Source: Sphingobium sp. (lineage in GTDB: Bacteria > Pseudomonadota > Alphaproteobacteria > Sphingomonadales > Sphingomonadaceae). Taken from it: a stretch of DNA of 37,669 bases. The stretch spans positions 1-37,669 of the forward strand of contig JALCRK010000035.1 in assembly GCA_022652485.1 (NCBI GenBank). The letters are read 5' to 3'. Below, piece by piece: positions 1-8,442 of the stretch. The position numbers and the translations under genes were made by a program. Within the stretch, counting starts at the first letter, position 1, and every line of letters begins with the position of its first letter. Below the pieces are notes generated by a model. That model had not been told where the DNA came from, searched no databases, and saw nothing but the letters and a program-made list of their open reading frames with translations.

Positions 1-2408
1 AGTCCCCCGAAGACGAGCTTTATCGCAAGCGAGAAGCCAATGTTCTGCCGGATGACGGTGAGTGTCGCTCGTGAGTGCCGAATAAGCCACGGTAGCTGGG
101 AGAGATCGTCCTGCATCAGTGCAATATCCGCCGTCTCGATTGCCGCATCACTCCCAATCGCGCCCATCGCGATGCCGAGGCTCGCCCGCGCCATCGCCGG
201 CGCGTCGTTGACGCCGTCACCGACCATGGCGACAAGGCCATGTTGCGCCACCAGTCTTTCTATCGCCTTGACCTTCTGTTCGGGAAGTAGCTCGGCATAA
301 ACCTCATCCACGCCGGTTTCATGCGCGATGGCCTGCGCGGGCGCGCGGCTGTCTCCCGTCAGCATCACGACCTGTGCGATGCCAAGTTCATGCAGTTTCG
401 CGACGATTTGCCTGGCCTCAGGACGCACTGCATCACCAATTGAAATTAATCCGATGACCGACTGGGCCTCGCCGACAACGATCCCGGTCAGTCCGGCCCC
501 AGCGATTCGACGCAACTGGGCGGCAAGCTCATCGTCCCCTGCACCCCCCAGCCTCTCGCCGAGATAGCCAGGGGAGCCGACCCAGATTTCGCGACCATCG
601 ATCGCGCCAACGACTCCTTGCCCGGGCAAGGCCGTCACCGACGTTGCAGGGACGACATCGACGCCGCGCTCTGCTGCGGCATCGAGGATCGCGTGGGCAA
701 TCGGATGCTCGCTTCGCGCTTCGATGGCAGCCGCGACCGCCAGCAGCTCAATCTCGCCCCGACCGCCAAGCGGGACAAGCTCGATCACCTTGGGGCGGCC
801 AAGCGTAAGCGTGCCGGTCTTGTCCATCGCGATCGCCGTGATGCGGGCGGGCGTTTCCAGATGGACACCTCCCTTGATCAGCACGCCCCGCCGGGCCGCG
901 CCGGTCAATCCTGCGACGATGCTGACTGGCGTCGAGATGACCAGTGCGCAGGGGCAGGCGATGACGAGCAACACCAGCGCTTGATAGAACCATGCGGCCC
1001 AATCGCCCCCGAGCAGAAGTGGCGGCACGAGGAATACCGCCAGGGAAAGCGCCATCACGACCGGTGTGTATATCCGCGCGAAGCGTTCCACCCACTGTTC
1101 GGTCGGAGCCCGTTTGCTTTGCGCCTCGCCGACCATGCGTACGATACGCGCGAGTGTCGTATCGGAGGCTGGCCGAGTCGTGACGATCTCGAGCGCGCCC
1201 ATGCCGTTGATGGTCCCGGCATAAACCGTTGCGTCTTGCGTGACCGTGACGGGTACGCTTTCGCCCGTGATTGGCGCCTGATTGACAGCGCTCGTCCCCG
1301 CAACCACATAGCCGTCGAGCGGTATCTTTCCGCCCGGTGGAACGATCACATGGGTTCCGACCGCAACTTCGGCAACGGGTACGTCCTTCTCGACGCCTGC
1401 CGCATCTCGTATCCGGGCCGAATCCGGCGCGATTTCCATAAGGGCGGCGACGGCACGGCGGGCACGTCCCAGGCTCCATGCCTCAAGCGCCAGCGCAAGG
1501 GCGAAGAAAAATGCGACAGTCGCCGCTTCGAACCATTGGCCGATGCCGAGGGCGCCGGCCACCGCTACAAGCATGAGCAGGTTCATGTCCGGCCGGAGTC
1601 GCCGCGCCGCGAGGATCGCCTTGGGCGCGACATATCGAACTGCCGACAGGATCGCCAAGGAATAAGCGAGCATCGCCAGAAGCGGGGGGTGCGCCTCGCG
1701 CGCCAGACTCTCGTGCAGTACCGCAGCGAAGCCATTTGCGCGCGCGTGAATCGCAAAACCGATCAGGACCAAAGCGCCGCTTGCGATCGTCAGCCCGGCC
1801 TGAACACGGCGTCGCCGCTGCTCCTCTGGCGCATTGGCACTTCGCTCGCCTTCTTTCCACAGTTCGGCGCGCATCCCCGTGCGTTCGACTGCCCTTAGGA
1901 TGTCGGCGTGATGAGAGAGATCGGCACCGCTCGCGATCGACATGCGACCGTTGATGAGATCGAACGACAGATTTTCCGGCCCGACGATCGGACCGAGTTC
2001 GCGCTTGAGCACCGCGACTTCGTCACCGCAGTCCATGCCATGGATTTCGAAAATGACGCCGTCCGGATGGTCCGGGAGAGCCTGGGCAACGGGCGCCGGT
2101 TCACCCGAGCAGCTTCTGCAACCGTCGGCTCCTGCGGCATCTTTTGAGATACCGCTCTGACCATCTAGCTCGGCGGTCATCCCGGTGGTCGATACGGCCG
2201 CGATCACGGCTTCGACTGTGAGGCCGGACGCGACATCGACGTCGAGCAGGCCAAGCTTCGGCTGGAACGACAAAAACCGCTCATCTCCAACGAGTGGGAT
2301 AAGCGCTTCTCTGAGCAATCGAACCTCATTCTGGAAGTCTAGCCCCTGGACCTTGAAGCGCCACCGGCGCCCTATCGCTATGGGGCTCGTCCCGGTCTGC
2401 TCGAACAT
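1..2408 (-). CDS. P1B-type heavy-metal-translocating ATPase (ZntA/CadA/PbrA-like), C-terminus cut by window edge
   Basis: Inner-membrane pump that would export Zn2+, Cd2+ or Pb2+ using ATP. The frame is open from the ATG at 2408 to the left edge, about 802 codons, so only the C-terminal end is missing. Visible landmarks are TGES near residue 381 (actuator loop), the CPC metal site in ACPCALVI near 484, DKTGTLT with the phosphorylated Asp near 529, and GDGVND near 730. CPC defines the P1B-2-like divalent-metal class (family knowledge). The N-terminus has two HMA-like segments whose usual GMxCxxC is degraded: GLDFQNE at 22-28 has no Cys and GMDCGDE at 124-130 has one. A CRSC pair lies between them at 97-100. 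GAGGTG precedes the ATG by five bases. The gene diverges from the merR gene and has its own MerR-type promoter. The exact metal cannot be read from sequence. Confidence 0.93.
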   Translation of the reverse strand, partial: MFEQTGTSPIAIGRRWRFKVQGLDFQNEVRLLREALIPLVGDERFLSFQPKLGLLDVDVASGLTVEAVIAAVSTTGMTAELDGQSGISKDAAGADGCRSCSGEPAPVAQALPDHPDGVIFEIHGMDCGDEVAVLKRELGPIVGPENLSFDLINGRMSIASGADLSHHADILRAVERTGMRAELWKEGERSANAPEEQRRRRVQAGLTIASGALVLIGFAIHARANGFAAVLHESLAREAHPPLLAMLAYSLAILSAVRYVAPKAILAARRLRPDMNLLMLVAVAGALGIGQWFEAATVAFFFALALALEAWSLGRARRAVAALMEIAPDSARIRDAAGVEKDVPVAEVAVGTHVIVPPGGKIPLDGYVVAGTSAVNQAPITGESVPVTVTQDATVYAGTINGMGALEIVTTRPASDTTLARIVRMVGEAQSKRAPTEQWVERFARIYTPVVMALSLAVFLVPPLLLGGDWAAWFYQALVLLVIACPCALVISTPVSIVAGLTGAARRGVLIKGGVHLETPARITAIAMDKTGTLTLGRPKVIELVPLGGRGEIELLAVAAAIEARSEHPIAHAILDAAAERGVDVVPATSVTALPGQGVVGAIDGREIWVGSPGYLGERLGGAGDDELAAQLRRIAGAGLTGIVVGEAQSVIGLISIGDAVRPEARQIVAKLHELGIAQVVMLTGDSRAPAQAIAHETGVDEVYAELLPEQKVKAIERLVAQHGLVAMVGDGVNDAPAMARASLGIAMGAIGSDAAIETADIALMQDDLSQLPWLIRHSRATLTVIRQNIGFSLAIKLVFGG

Positions 2409-2439
2409 TGCGTCACCTCGACTTTTCGACATGACACCC

Positions 2440-2470
2440 ACTATACAGTCTGAAGTCACTAGAGGGTCAA
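2440..2470 (-). promoter_or_regulatory. MerR-type promoter of the P-type ATPase gene
   Basis: Read on the minus strand, TTGACC (2470-2465) and TATAGT (2445-2440) are separated by 19 bases. Such an overlong spacer is the hallmark of promoters remodelled by MerR activators. The spacer begins CTCTAG, as in the other operator at 2963, but the second half-site is imperfect. The expected start of transcription lies about 25 bases before the ATG at 2408. It sits directly upstream of the divergent regulator, so the regulator would also bind close to its own start. Confidence 0.75.
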
Positions 2471-2475
2471 ACGAT

Positions 2476-2895
2476 ATGTCCACCGAGCCGCTCAGCATCG
2501 GGAGTCTCGCCAAAGCCACCGACAGCAAGGTGGAGACGATCCGCTATTATGAGAGCATCGGCTTGTTGGCGGCGCCCGCCCGAACAAAGAACAACTATCG
2601 CGCCTACACCGCCCAACATCTCGCACGGCTCAGTTTCATTCGCAGGGCTCGCGCGCTGGGTTTCTCGATCGACCAGGTTCAGGAGTTGCTCAAGCTCGCC
2701 GACCAGAAGGATATTTCTTGCAAGGCGGTGGACGCGATCGCGCGGGAGCATCTCGCCGAAATCGACCGAAAGCTCCGCGATCTGAATACTTTGAGGTCCG
2801 AGTTGAGCAACGTGATTGTCCAGTGCGGACAGGGCACTATTTCCGAGTGCCGCATCATCGAGACATTGGCGCCGGATTCCGCCACGTTCAGCTGA
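2476..2895 (+). CDS. MerR-family divalent-metal-responsive regulator (PbrR/CadR/ZntR-like)
   Basis: A 139-residue DNA-binding activator that would twist the 19-bp-spaced promoters on either side when metal binds. The N-terminal winged helix reads LSIGSLAKATDSKVETIRYY, followed by the usual ESIGLL and NYRAY motifs. Cysteines fall at 82, 117 and 125. A Cys at the start of the dimerisation helix (82), plus a pair in the C-terminal loop (CGQGTISEC), is the pattern of divalent-metal sensors. Copper sensors (CueR) lack the first Cys. The frame is open further upstream, but the ATG at 2476 gives the normal MerR N-terminus; upstream codons are the antisense of the ATPase gene. The partners are the ATPase (divergent) and the FTR1 permease (downstream). 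Lead is favoured because of the pbr-like operator and PbrT-like neighbour, but Zn or Cd is possible. Confidence 0.93.
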   Translation: MSTEPLSIGSLAKATDSKVETIRYYESIGLLAAPARTKNNYRAYTAQHLARLSFIRRARALGFSIDQVQELLKLADQKDISCKAVDAIAREHLAEIDRKLRDLNTLRSELSNVIVQCGQGTISECRIIETLAPDSATFS

Positions 2896-2962
2896 GCAGG
2901 GCGGTTGATGATACCACCGTTCGCAATTGCCAGCAGCTAATGCAAACAAGTCGCAAAACCAC

Positions 2963-2993
2963 TTGACCCTCTAGCGGCTAGAGGGTGTAGACG
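2963..2993 (+). promoter_or_regulatory. MerR-type promoter with perfect dyad upstream of the FTR1/cytochrome c gene
   Basis: TTGACC at 2963-2968 and TAGACG at 2988-2993 are separated by 19 bases. The spacer holds a perfect inverted repeat with 9-base arms, ACCCTCTAG (2966-2974) and CTAGAGGGT (2978-2986), around CGG. The layout closely resembles the known pbr promoter of Cupriavidus metallidurans as I remember it. It is presumably the target of the MerR-family protein encoded just upstream. A start near base 3000 would leave almost no leader before the ATG at 3000. Confidence 0.8.
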
Positions 2994-2999
2994 TTGCGC

Positions 3000-4973
3000 A
3001 TGTTTACGCCTTCAAACAGCCCTTTGTCGATTCTCTTGCGGACGGTCTCGTTGCGCCGCGCGCTGGCGGTGCTCGGCGCCCTCTTGTTTGCCCTTGGCAC
3101 AAGCGTCGCGGCCCATGCCCAAACGACCGACGTCCAGACGGCATGGCGGCTACTTGATTATATGGCGGTCGACTATGGCGGTGCTGTCAGCGGCGGACGG
3201 GTGAAGAGTCCTTCCGAATATGCCGAGATGACCGAATTCGCGGCCTCGGTATCGACTCGCCTTTCGACGCTGTCGCCCACGCCGGCGCGCGGGAAGCTGA
3301 TCGCGGGCGCAGCTCGACTTCAGGGCGTCATCGCCGCGAAGGGAACGCCCGAAGAGGTCGCCCGCATCGCCCATGGCCTCGCCGCCGATCTGCTCAAGGC
3401 CTATCCCGTGCCGCTCGCGCCGGGCAAGGCGCCCGACCTCGCCCGCGGCGCCACGTTGTTCGCGCAGAATTGCGCGAGTTGTCACGGCATGACCGGGGAT
3501 GGGCATGGCCCCGACGCGGCGAAGCTCACCACGCCGCCGATCGCCTTCAGCGAAATAACGCGCGCGCGGCAACGCAGTCCCTTCGCGCTGTACCAGGTCA
3601 TCGACCAGAGCATCGACGGCACGGCGATGCAAAGCTTTGCGACCTTGCCGAGCGATGATCGCTGGGCGTTGGCCTTCTATGCCGGTCGCTTTGCCTTTCC
3701 CGACGCCCTTGCAAGCCAGGGCGAGCGGCTGTGGAAATCCGATCCCGGCCTGCGGCACATGATCCCCGACCTGACAACACTGGCGGGACTGACCCCGGAG
3801 GTGCTTGCCAAGACGATCGGACCTGCCAAGGCCGACGCGGTGATCGCCTATCTGCGCCGTCACCCGGACGCGGTGATCCGGCAGGCACCCGGCTCGCTGA
3901 CCATCGCGCGCGAAAAACTGGCACGGAGCCTTGCCGCGTACCGCGGTGGCGACCGTCAGGCTGCCCAGGAACTCGCGCTTTCGGCTTATCTCGATGGCTT
4001 CGAGCCACTTGAGCCGATGCTGACCGCGCGCGATGCAACGCTCATGGGGCACATCGAAAGCGCCATGGGCGAATTCCGGGCATCGCTCCAGCAAGGTCGC
4101 CCGGTCGACGAGGTCGCCACGCGCGTCCAGGTGCTCGACGGCCTGTTCGACGATGCCGACGCGGCATTGTCCCCGGATGCAGCGAGTAGCGCATCGACCT
4201 TCCTGGGTGCCTTCACCATCCTGCTGCGCGAGGGGCTCGAAGCGCTGTTGATCGTCGTTGCGATGATCGCCTTCCTGCGCAAGGCCGAGCGGCCCGAGGT
4301 GCTGCCCTACGTCCATGGCGGCTGGATCGGGGCGCTGGCAGCGGGCGGCCTGACTTGGGGAATCGCGACCTATGCAATCGGGATCAGCGGCGCGAGCCGC
4401 GAGCTTACCGAAGGGTTCGGATCGCTGTTCGCGGCCGTCGTCCTGCTCTCCGTGGGGATCTGGATGCACGGGAAGGCGCAGGCGGACCAATGGCAGCGCT
4501 ACATCCGCCAGAAGATGTCGCACGCATTGTCGAAGCAGTCGGCCTGGTTCCTGTTCGGCCTGGCCTTCATCGTCGTCTATCGCGAGGTCTTCGAGACGAT
4601 CCTGTTCTACGCCGCGCTCTGGACCCAGGGCAATGGCGCCATGATGCTGGCGGGCGCCGGCTCGGCGGTTCTGCTGCTCGGACTCATCGCCTGGGTGCTA
4701 CTGCGCTACAGCCGCGACCTGCCGATCGCGAAGTTCTTCGCCTACAGCGCGTGGCTGATGGCGATCCTCACCATCGTCCTCGCAGGCAAGGGCGTGTCGG
4801 CGCTGCAGGAAGCGGGCATCATCGACATCGCCCCGCTTGCGGGCGGGATCCGCGTCTCCATGCTCGGTATCTTCCCAACCCTGCAGTCGATGGCCGCCCA
4901 ACTCCTGATGCTCATCGCGGTGCTCGGCGGCTTCATCCTCAATCGGCGCCGTGCCGCTGCGGTAACCGGCTGA
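3000..4973 (+). CDS. pbrT: FTR1-family permease with N-terminal cytochrome c domain (PbrT-like)
   Basis: Predicted metal-ion permease of the FTR1 oxidase-dependent iron transporter family, the family of the lead-uptake protein PbrT. The N-terminus carries a signal sequence (LRRALAVLGALLFALG, ending AHA-Q). A c-type haem motif CASCH follows at residues 158-162. The C-terminal third is a multi-helix membrane domain with the paired FTR1 motifs REGLEA (about 410-415) and REVFET (about 528-533). Length is about 657 residues. The start is uncertain: ATG at 3000 is used here, a TTG lies six bases earlier, and a TTG at 3051 would give a compact signal peptide. The promoter just upstream implies a leaderless or very short-leader transcript if 3000 is used. 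The context (PbrR-like regulator, P1B ATPase) supports a lead-resistance role; iron uptake is the alternative. Confidence 0.88.
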   Translation: MFTPSNSPLSILLRTVSLRRALAVLGALLFALGTSVAAHAQTTDVQTAWRLLDYMAVDYGGAVSGGRVKSPSEYAEMTEFAASVSTRLSTLSPTPARGKLIAGAARLQGVIAAKGTPEEVARIAHGLAADLLKAYPVPLAPGKAPDLARGATLFAQNCASCHGMTGDGHGPDAAKLTTPPIAFSEITRARQRSPFALYQVIDQSIDGTAMQSFATLPSDDRWALAFYAGRFAFPDALASQGERLWKSDPGLRHMIPDLTTLAGLTPEVLAKTIGPAKADAVIAYLRRHPDAVIRQAPGSLTIAREKLARSLAAYRGGDRQAAQELALSAYLDGFEPLEPMLTARDATLMGHIESAMGEFRASLQQGRPVDEVATRVQVLDGLFDDADAALSPDAASSASTFLGAFTILLREGLEALLIVVAMIAFLRKAERPEVLPYVHGGWIGALAAGGLTWGIATYAIGISGASRELTEGFGSLFAAVVLLSVGIWMHGKAQADQWQRYIRQKMSHALSKQSAWFLFGLAFIVVYREVFETILFYAALWTQGNGAMMLAGAGSAVLLLGLIAWVLLRYSRDLPIAKFFAYSAWLMAILTIVLAGKGVSALQEAGIIDIAPLAGGIRVSMLGIFPTLQSMAAQLLMLIAVLGGFILNRRRAAAVTG

Positions 4974-5070
4974 TGCAGCCCGCGCAGAACTGCGCCCGAA
5001 TCCGGCAAGTGAAGGTTCGGCACAACATTCTCTGGCCTCCACGAGCCTATAGTTGCTAGAAGGAGCGTAG

Positions 5071-5406
5071 ATGCATCGATTGACGATCCTTTTTGCTTGC
5101 CTGGCCGTGTTCCTGTCCCTGGGGATGGGGTCGGTCACGCATGCAATGGAGCCGATCGTCTGTATCGATGCCAATAGCGCCGCCGAGATTGGTCATGCCG
5201 ATGGCGATGGCGATCAGGTGCCCGCCGATAGCGACAAGGGCTATCCGCACCATCATGGCAGTTGCCATGGCCATCATGTCGCAGCACCAATGGCGAAAGC
5301 CGAGCCTTTTGGAGAGGATTCGGTTGGATCAATCATGCGGCCTAGCCAGGCGATAGCCATGGCAACCGCAGCCGCTGATCCGGCGCTACGACCTCCACAA
5401 GCCTGA
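5071..5406 (+). CDS. Small secreted histidine-rich protein, first gene of the czc cluster
   Basis: A 111-residue protein with a clear signal peptide (LTILFACLAVFLSLGMGS, probable cut after THA). The mature part is acidic then His-rich: HHHGSCHGHH at about residues 71-80, preceded by a DGDGDQ stretch. This composition suggests periplasmic binding or buffering of Zn, Cd, Co or Ni, but no family is recognised and the role is inferred from composition and position. AGGAG lies about six bases before the ATG. It stands 65 bases ahead of czcC on the same strand and is probably co-transcribed with it. Confidence 0.72.
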   Translation: MHRLTILFACLAVFLSLGMGSVTHAMEPIVCIDANSAAEIGHADGDGDQVPADSDKGYPHHHGSCHGHHVAAPMAKAEPFGEDSVGSIMRPSQAIAMATAAADPALRPPQA

Positions 5407-5471
5407 CGATTTCCTAGCTCCCTCCGGCATCGACCGGTGGGCTCTCAAGGTTCGTCAGGAGTACTTTACCC

Positions 5472-6737
5472 ATGCATCGTGTCATCGCGGCCTTGTTGGC
5501 CGTAACGTCCTGCGCGTCGATCGCGCAGGCGCAGACGGCCACATCGCCGCCGTCTGCCAATCAACCTGTCTTCACGCTCGAACGTGCCCGCACCATCGCG
5601 GGGGGCAGCTCTCCCAGTATCGATGCTGCGAGCGCCGACCTGCGCGCGGCTGGTGCCGCTCGCACCATAGCTGGCCTCCGGCCCAATCCTGAGATTCAGG
5701 TGCAGACGGAGAATGTCGCGGGGTCGGGTCAGTATCGCGGCGTCCGAAGCGCCGAAACGACGGCGAGTCTTGCCTTGCCGATCGAATTGGGCGGAAAGCG
5801 TTCGGCCCGGATCGCAGTCGCTGATTCCCGCAGTAATCGCGCTCGCATCGATGCGGCTATTGCGCTTGCAGACCTCAATCTGCGCATATCCCAGACCTAT
5901 ATCGAGGCGGCCGCCGCAGAGCGGCGCGTGGACGTCGCGCGCCAGCAAGCAGAGATTGCGGGCAATGCCTTCAGGGCGGCGCGCGTTCGCGTGACCGCCG
6001 GGGCGGGGGCGCCGATCGACCAGCAGCGTGCCGATGTGCTGCGCGTCAACGCCGAACTTGGGCTGGAACGGGCGCTCCGCGAGGCCGAAGTGGCACGCGG
6101 CAATCTCGCGCGCCTGATCGGTCAGCCCATCGATGGTACGCTTGACCTGGCCTGGTTCGACCGTATCGGCGGCTACGGGCCGGCGGTGAGGATCGCGCCC
6201 GACGGAACGCTGGCGCTTGCCGCTGCGCAGGCGGACGTGAATACGGCCAGCGCCCAGGTTCGGCTCGCACGCTCCCAGCGCGTGCCCGACATCACGATCA
6301 GCGCCGGCGCACGTCGTCTCGCGCAGACCAACGACATGGCGGCCGTGGTGGGGATCGCCATTCCCTTTCCCGTCTTCAACAATGGTTCCGCAGCGGTCAG
6401 CCAGGCCCGGGCAGAGCAGGATCGTGCCGACGCCAATCGCAGGCTGGCGATCATCGAGGCCGAACAGGCTATCGCAGGCGCGCAGGCCCAACTCGCCAAT
6501 GCGGCGGCAACCGCCAGATCCATGGGCGGCCCTGGCCTTGCCGCGGCCTTGGAAGCCGCGCGGATTGCCCGTGTCGGCTATGCCCAGGGCAAGTTCAGTC
6601 AGCTCGACTTGCTGGAGGCGGAAAGAACGCTTGCCGAGACACGCGCTGCCTTCACCGATGCCCTGGCAGCCTATCACGATGCCGAGGCTCGCCTTGAGCG
6701 ACTGACCGCGCCCGCGCCTGAATTGCGGGAGCGCTGA
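5472..6737 (+). CDS. czcC: Outer-membrane efflux protein of the TolC family (CzcC)
   Basis: Outer-membrane channel of a CzcCBA-type tripartite metal efflux pump, 421 residues. It has a signal peptide (VIAALLAVTSCASIAQA-Q), then two TolC/OEP repeats. The first includes LGGKRSARIAVADS and RISQTYIEAAAAERRVDVA. The second includes VVGIAIPFPVFNNGSAAVSQ and the helical YAQGKFSQLDLLEAERTLAE. These are characteristic of CzcC-like proteins. It is followed 119 bases later by the membrane-fusion protein gene and then by the RND pump, which fixes the assignment. Confidence 0.92.
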   Translation: MHRVIAALLAVTSCASIAQAQTATSPPSANQPVFTLERARTIAGGSSPSIDAASADLRAAGAARTIAGLRPNPEIQVQTENVAGSGQYRGVRSAETTASLALPIELGGKRSARIAVADSRSNRARIDAAIALADLNLRISQTYIEAAAAERRVDVARQQAEIAGNAFRAARVRVTAGAGAPIDQQRADVLRVNAELGLERALREAEVARGNLARLIGQPIDGTLDLAWFDRIGGYGPAVRIAPDGTLALAAAQADVNTASAQVRLARSQRVPDITISAGARRLAQTNDMAAVVGIAIPFPVFNNGSAAVSQARAEQDRADANRRLAIIEAEQAIAGAQAQLANAAATARSMGGPGLAAALEAARIARVGYAQGKFSQLDLLEAERTLAETRAAFTDALAAYHDAEARLERLTAPAPELRER

Positions 6738-6856
6738 GCGATGCAGCTATCCTCCTTAAAGCTGCGGTTCGCCGCGCACGTTCCCATCATGACGGCACAT
6801 GCGCCGTCGATCGCCGGGCCATCACGCCCAGGCCAGCCCCATTCCGGAGATATCCT

Positions 6857-8023
6857 ATGATCCAAGACAAGCGCCTTCTGGGCGGCGTGGCGGGCGCCGT
6901 GTTGTTCGCCGCCGTCGGCGGTTTTACCGTCGCGCGCTGCACGAGCGATACCCCTGCGGCCACGACCGAAACCGCGGCAAAGGGCGACGAGGCTCAGGCC
7001 GATGCGCCCGCCGATACGATCACGATGACTGCGGCCGCGATCAAGGATGCCGGGGTTGTCACCGAGACGATCACCGCAGGCGGGCTTGGGGCAGAGATTA
7101 TCTCCCAGGCCGTCGTCACGCCGTCGCCGACCGGTGAGGCGATCGTGACCGCAAGGGCGGGTGGCGCCGTAACGCGTGTCCTGAAGAGGCTGGGCGATCC
7201 GGTTCGTGCCGGAGAGGCGCTGGCGGTAGTCGAAAGCCGCGATGCGGCACAGATTGCGGCGGACCGCACGGCCGCGGGTGCCAAGGCAACGCTGGCGCAG
7301 AAGGCGCTGGCCCGCGAAAGCTATCTCTATGACCAGAAGGTATCCGCCCGGGTCGATCTGGAGACCGCACAGGCAGAAGCGGCCTCGGCCGCTGCGGAAG
7401 CGCGGCGAGCGGCGGTTGCAGCGGGTGCTGCCAACATCACGTCCGATGGTCGCGGCGTTGTCCTCGCCAGTCCGATCTCGGGTCGCGTGACCGCAATGAA
7501 GGTCAGTCTTGGAGCCTATGTACAACCGGAGACGGAGCTGTTTCGGGTCGCTGATCCGCGCCAGATCCAGATCGAAGCGGCGGTCGGTGCCGCTGATGCC
7601 GCTCGTCTCGAAGCAGGGGACAAGGCGATCATCGAACTCCCTGATGGCCGTACTGTCGATGCGCGGGTGCGGGCAGTAACACCCACGCTCAGCGGCGAAA
7701 CGCGCGCTGCTACTGCGGTCCTGGACGTGACCAGCAGCCTGCTTCAACCCGGCCTTGCGGTCCGCGTGCGGATGATTCCGAGCCGGAGCGTGACGTCCAA
7801 TGCGATCGTCGTTCCCGAAGAAGCAGTGCAGTCCGTGGGCGGTCGCGACGTCGTGTTCGTGCGTACCGCCAACGGCTTCAAGGCGACACCGGTGACGACC
7901 GGCCAGCGCAGCGCTGGCCGTATTGAAATCGCGTCGGGCTTCCCCGCTGGGCGGGCCATCGCCACCCGCAACGCCTTCTTGCTCAAAGCCGAGCTCGGCA
8001 AGGGCGCGGGGGAAGAGGAATGA
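6857..8023 (+). CDS. czcB: Periplasmic adaptor (membrane-fusion) protein of the RND metal pump (CzcB)
   Basis: A 388-residue adaptor linking the inner-membrane RND pump to the outer-membrane channel. An N-terminal membrane anchor (LLGGVAGAVLFAAVGGFTVA) is followed by a barrel-sandwich/lipoyl half (GGAVTRVLKRLGDPVRAGEA), a helical hairpin rich in Ala and Glu (about 140-190), the second lipoyl half (SPISGRVTAMKVSLGAYVQP) and a beta-barrel with VVPEEAVQSVGGRDVVFV. CGGAG lies seven bases before the ATG. The stop overlaps the next start in ATGA at 8020, so the next gene is probably translationally coupled. Confidence 0.92.
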   Translation: MIQDKRLLGGVAGAVLFAAVGGFTVARCTSDTPAATTETAAKGDEAQADAPADTITMTAAAIKDAGVVTETITAGGLGAEIISQAVVTPSPTGEAIVTARAGGAVTRVLKRLGDPVRAGEALAVVESRDAAQIAADRTAAGAKATLAQKALARESYLYDQKVSARVDLETAQAEAASAAAEARRAAVAAGAANITSDGRGVVLASPISGRVTAMKVSLGAYVQPETELFRVADPRQIQIEAAVGAADAARLEAGDKAIIELPDGRTVDARVRAVTPTLSGETRAATAVLDVTSSLLQPGLAVRVRMIPSRSVTSNAIVVPEEAVQSVGGRDVVFVRTANGFKATPVTTGQRSAGRIEIASGFPAGRAIATRNAFLLKAELGKGAGEEE

Positions 8024-8442
8024 GGCGCGCTACAGCCCTGCAGATCGTAGCAGGAAGCGCGGTCGGCTTTTTGACGTCAGCCTGCGCCAATAATCCGGCG
8101 CTCGCTATCACGCCTGAAGCGAGATCCGGCAAATCGCTTAGAATCTGGAGCGCCCATGCCGAGGACGGCGGTGACACCGTTCTGGTTCACGGACTGGTCC
8201 GGCGCCCAGCATTGGCTCTTGGCATGCTTCATGGGCATCTCCACGTCGTGGCCCGTTTTTCAGATGGTCGCCCCGACGTAACCGCCGACACGCGCTGGAG
8301 CAGGATCGCCCCCAAGGGTTCACGCACCGGTTCATATGCCGTGCGCTTGCCGATCGCAGACGCTGCCGCTGTCTCCCAAATCATTGTGTCCTACGCCTCC
8401 ACCGCTGACGCGGCGGGCACGATCCCAGGAATGTACCCATGA
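8020..8442 (+). CDS. Small lipoprotein of unknown function between czcB and czcA
   Basis: A 140-residue protein with a signal peptide ending in a lipobox, LTSAC, so Cys at about residue 22 is probably lipidated. I recognise no family. The mature domain is short and beta-rich, with a His cluster MLHGHLHVV near the middle and conserved-looking RWSRIAPKGSRTGSYAVRL. It overlaps czcB by four bases upstream and czcA by four bases downstream (8439-8442). Its synthesis is therefore tied to the pump, which suggests an accessory periplasmic subunit or metal chaperone. That role is inference. Confidence 0.78.
   Translation: MRRATALQIVAGSAVGFLTSACANNPALAITPEARSGKSLRIWSAHAEDGGDTVLVHGLVRRPALALGMLHGHLHVVARFSDGRPDVTADTRWSRIAPKGSRTGSYAVRLPIADAAAVSQIIVSYASTADAAGTIPGMYP

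Noticed and set aside
748..1479. 243-codon minus-strand frame inside the first ATPase gene
   Set aside because: It is out of frame with the ATPase, whose own frame is open from 2408 to the left edge and carries all P-type motifs. The alternate frame is Arg-rich and matches nothing. No frameshift is needed.
618..1898. 426-codon plus-strand frame antisense to the first ATPase
   Set aside because: Long antisense frames are common in GC-rich DNA. The composition (Arg/Asp/His-rich) is not protein-like.
2185..2475. Upstream extension of the merR frame
   Set aside because: The extra 97 codons are antisense to the ATPase, cross its promoter, and precede a standard MerR N-terminus.
3150..4523. 457-codon antisense frame opposite the FTR1 gene
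   Set aside because: Shadow of a well-supported gene; no domain and no ribosome site.
6741..6860. 39-codon frame between czcC and czcB whose TGA overlaps the czcB ATG
   Set aside because: The overlap could mean a coupling leader, but there is no ribosome site and no recognisable peptide; left out as a gene.
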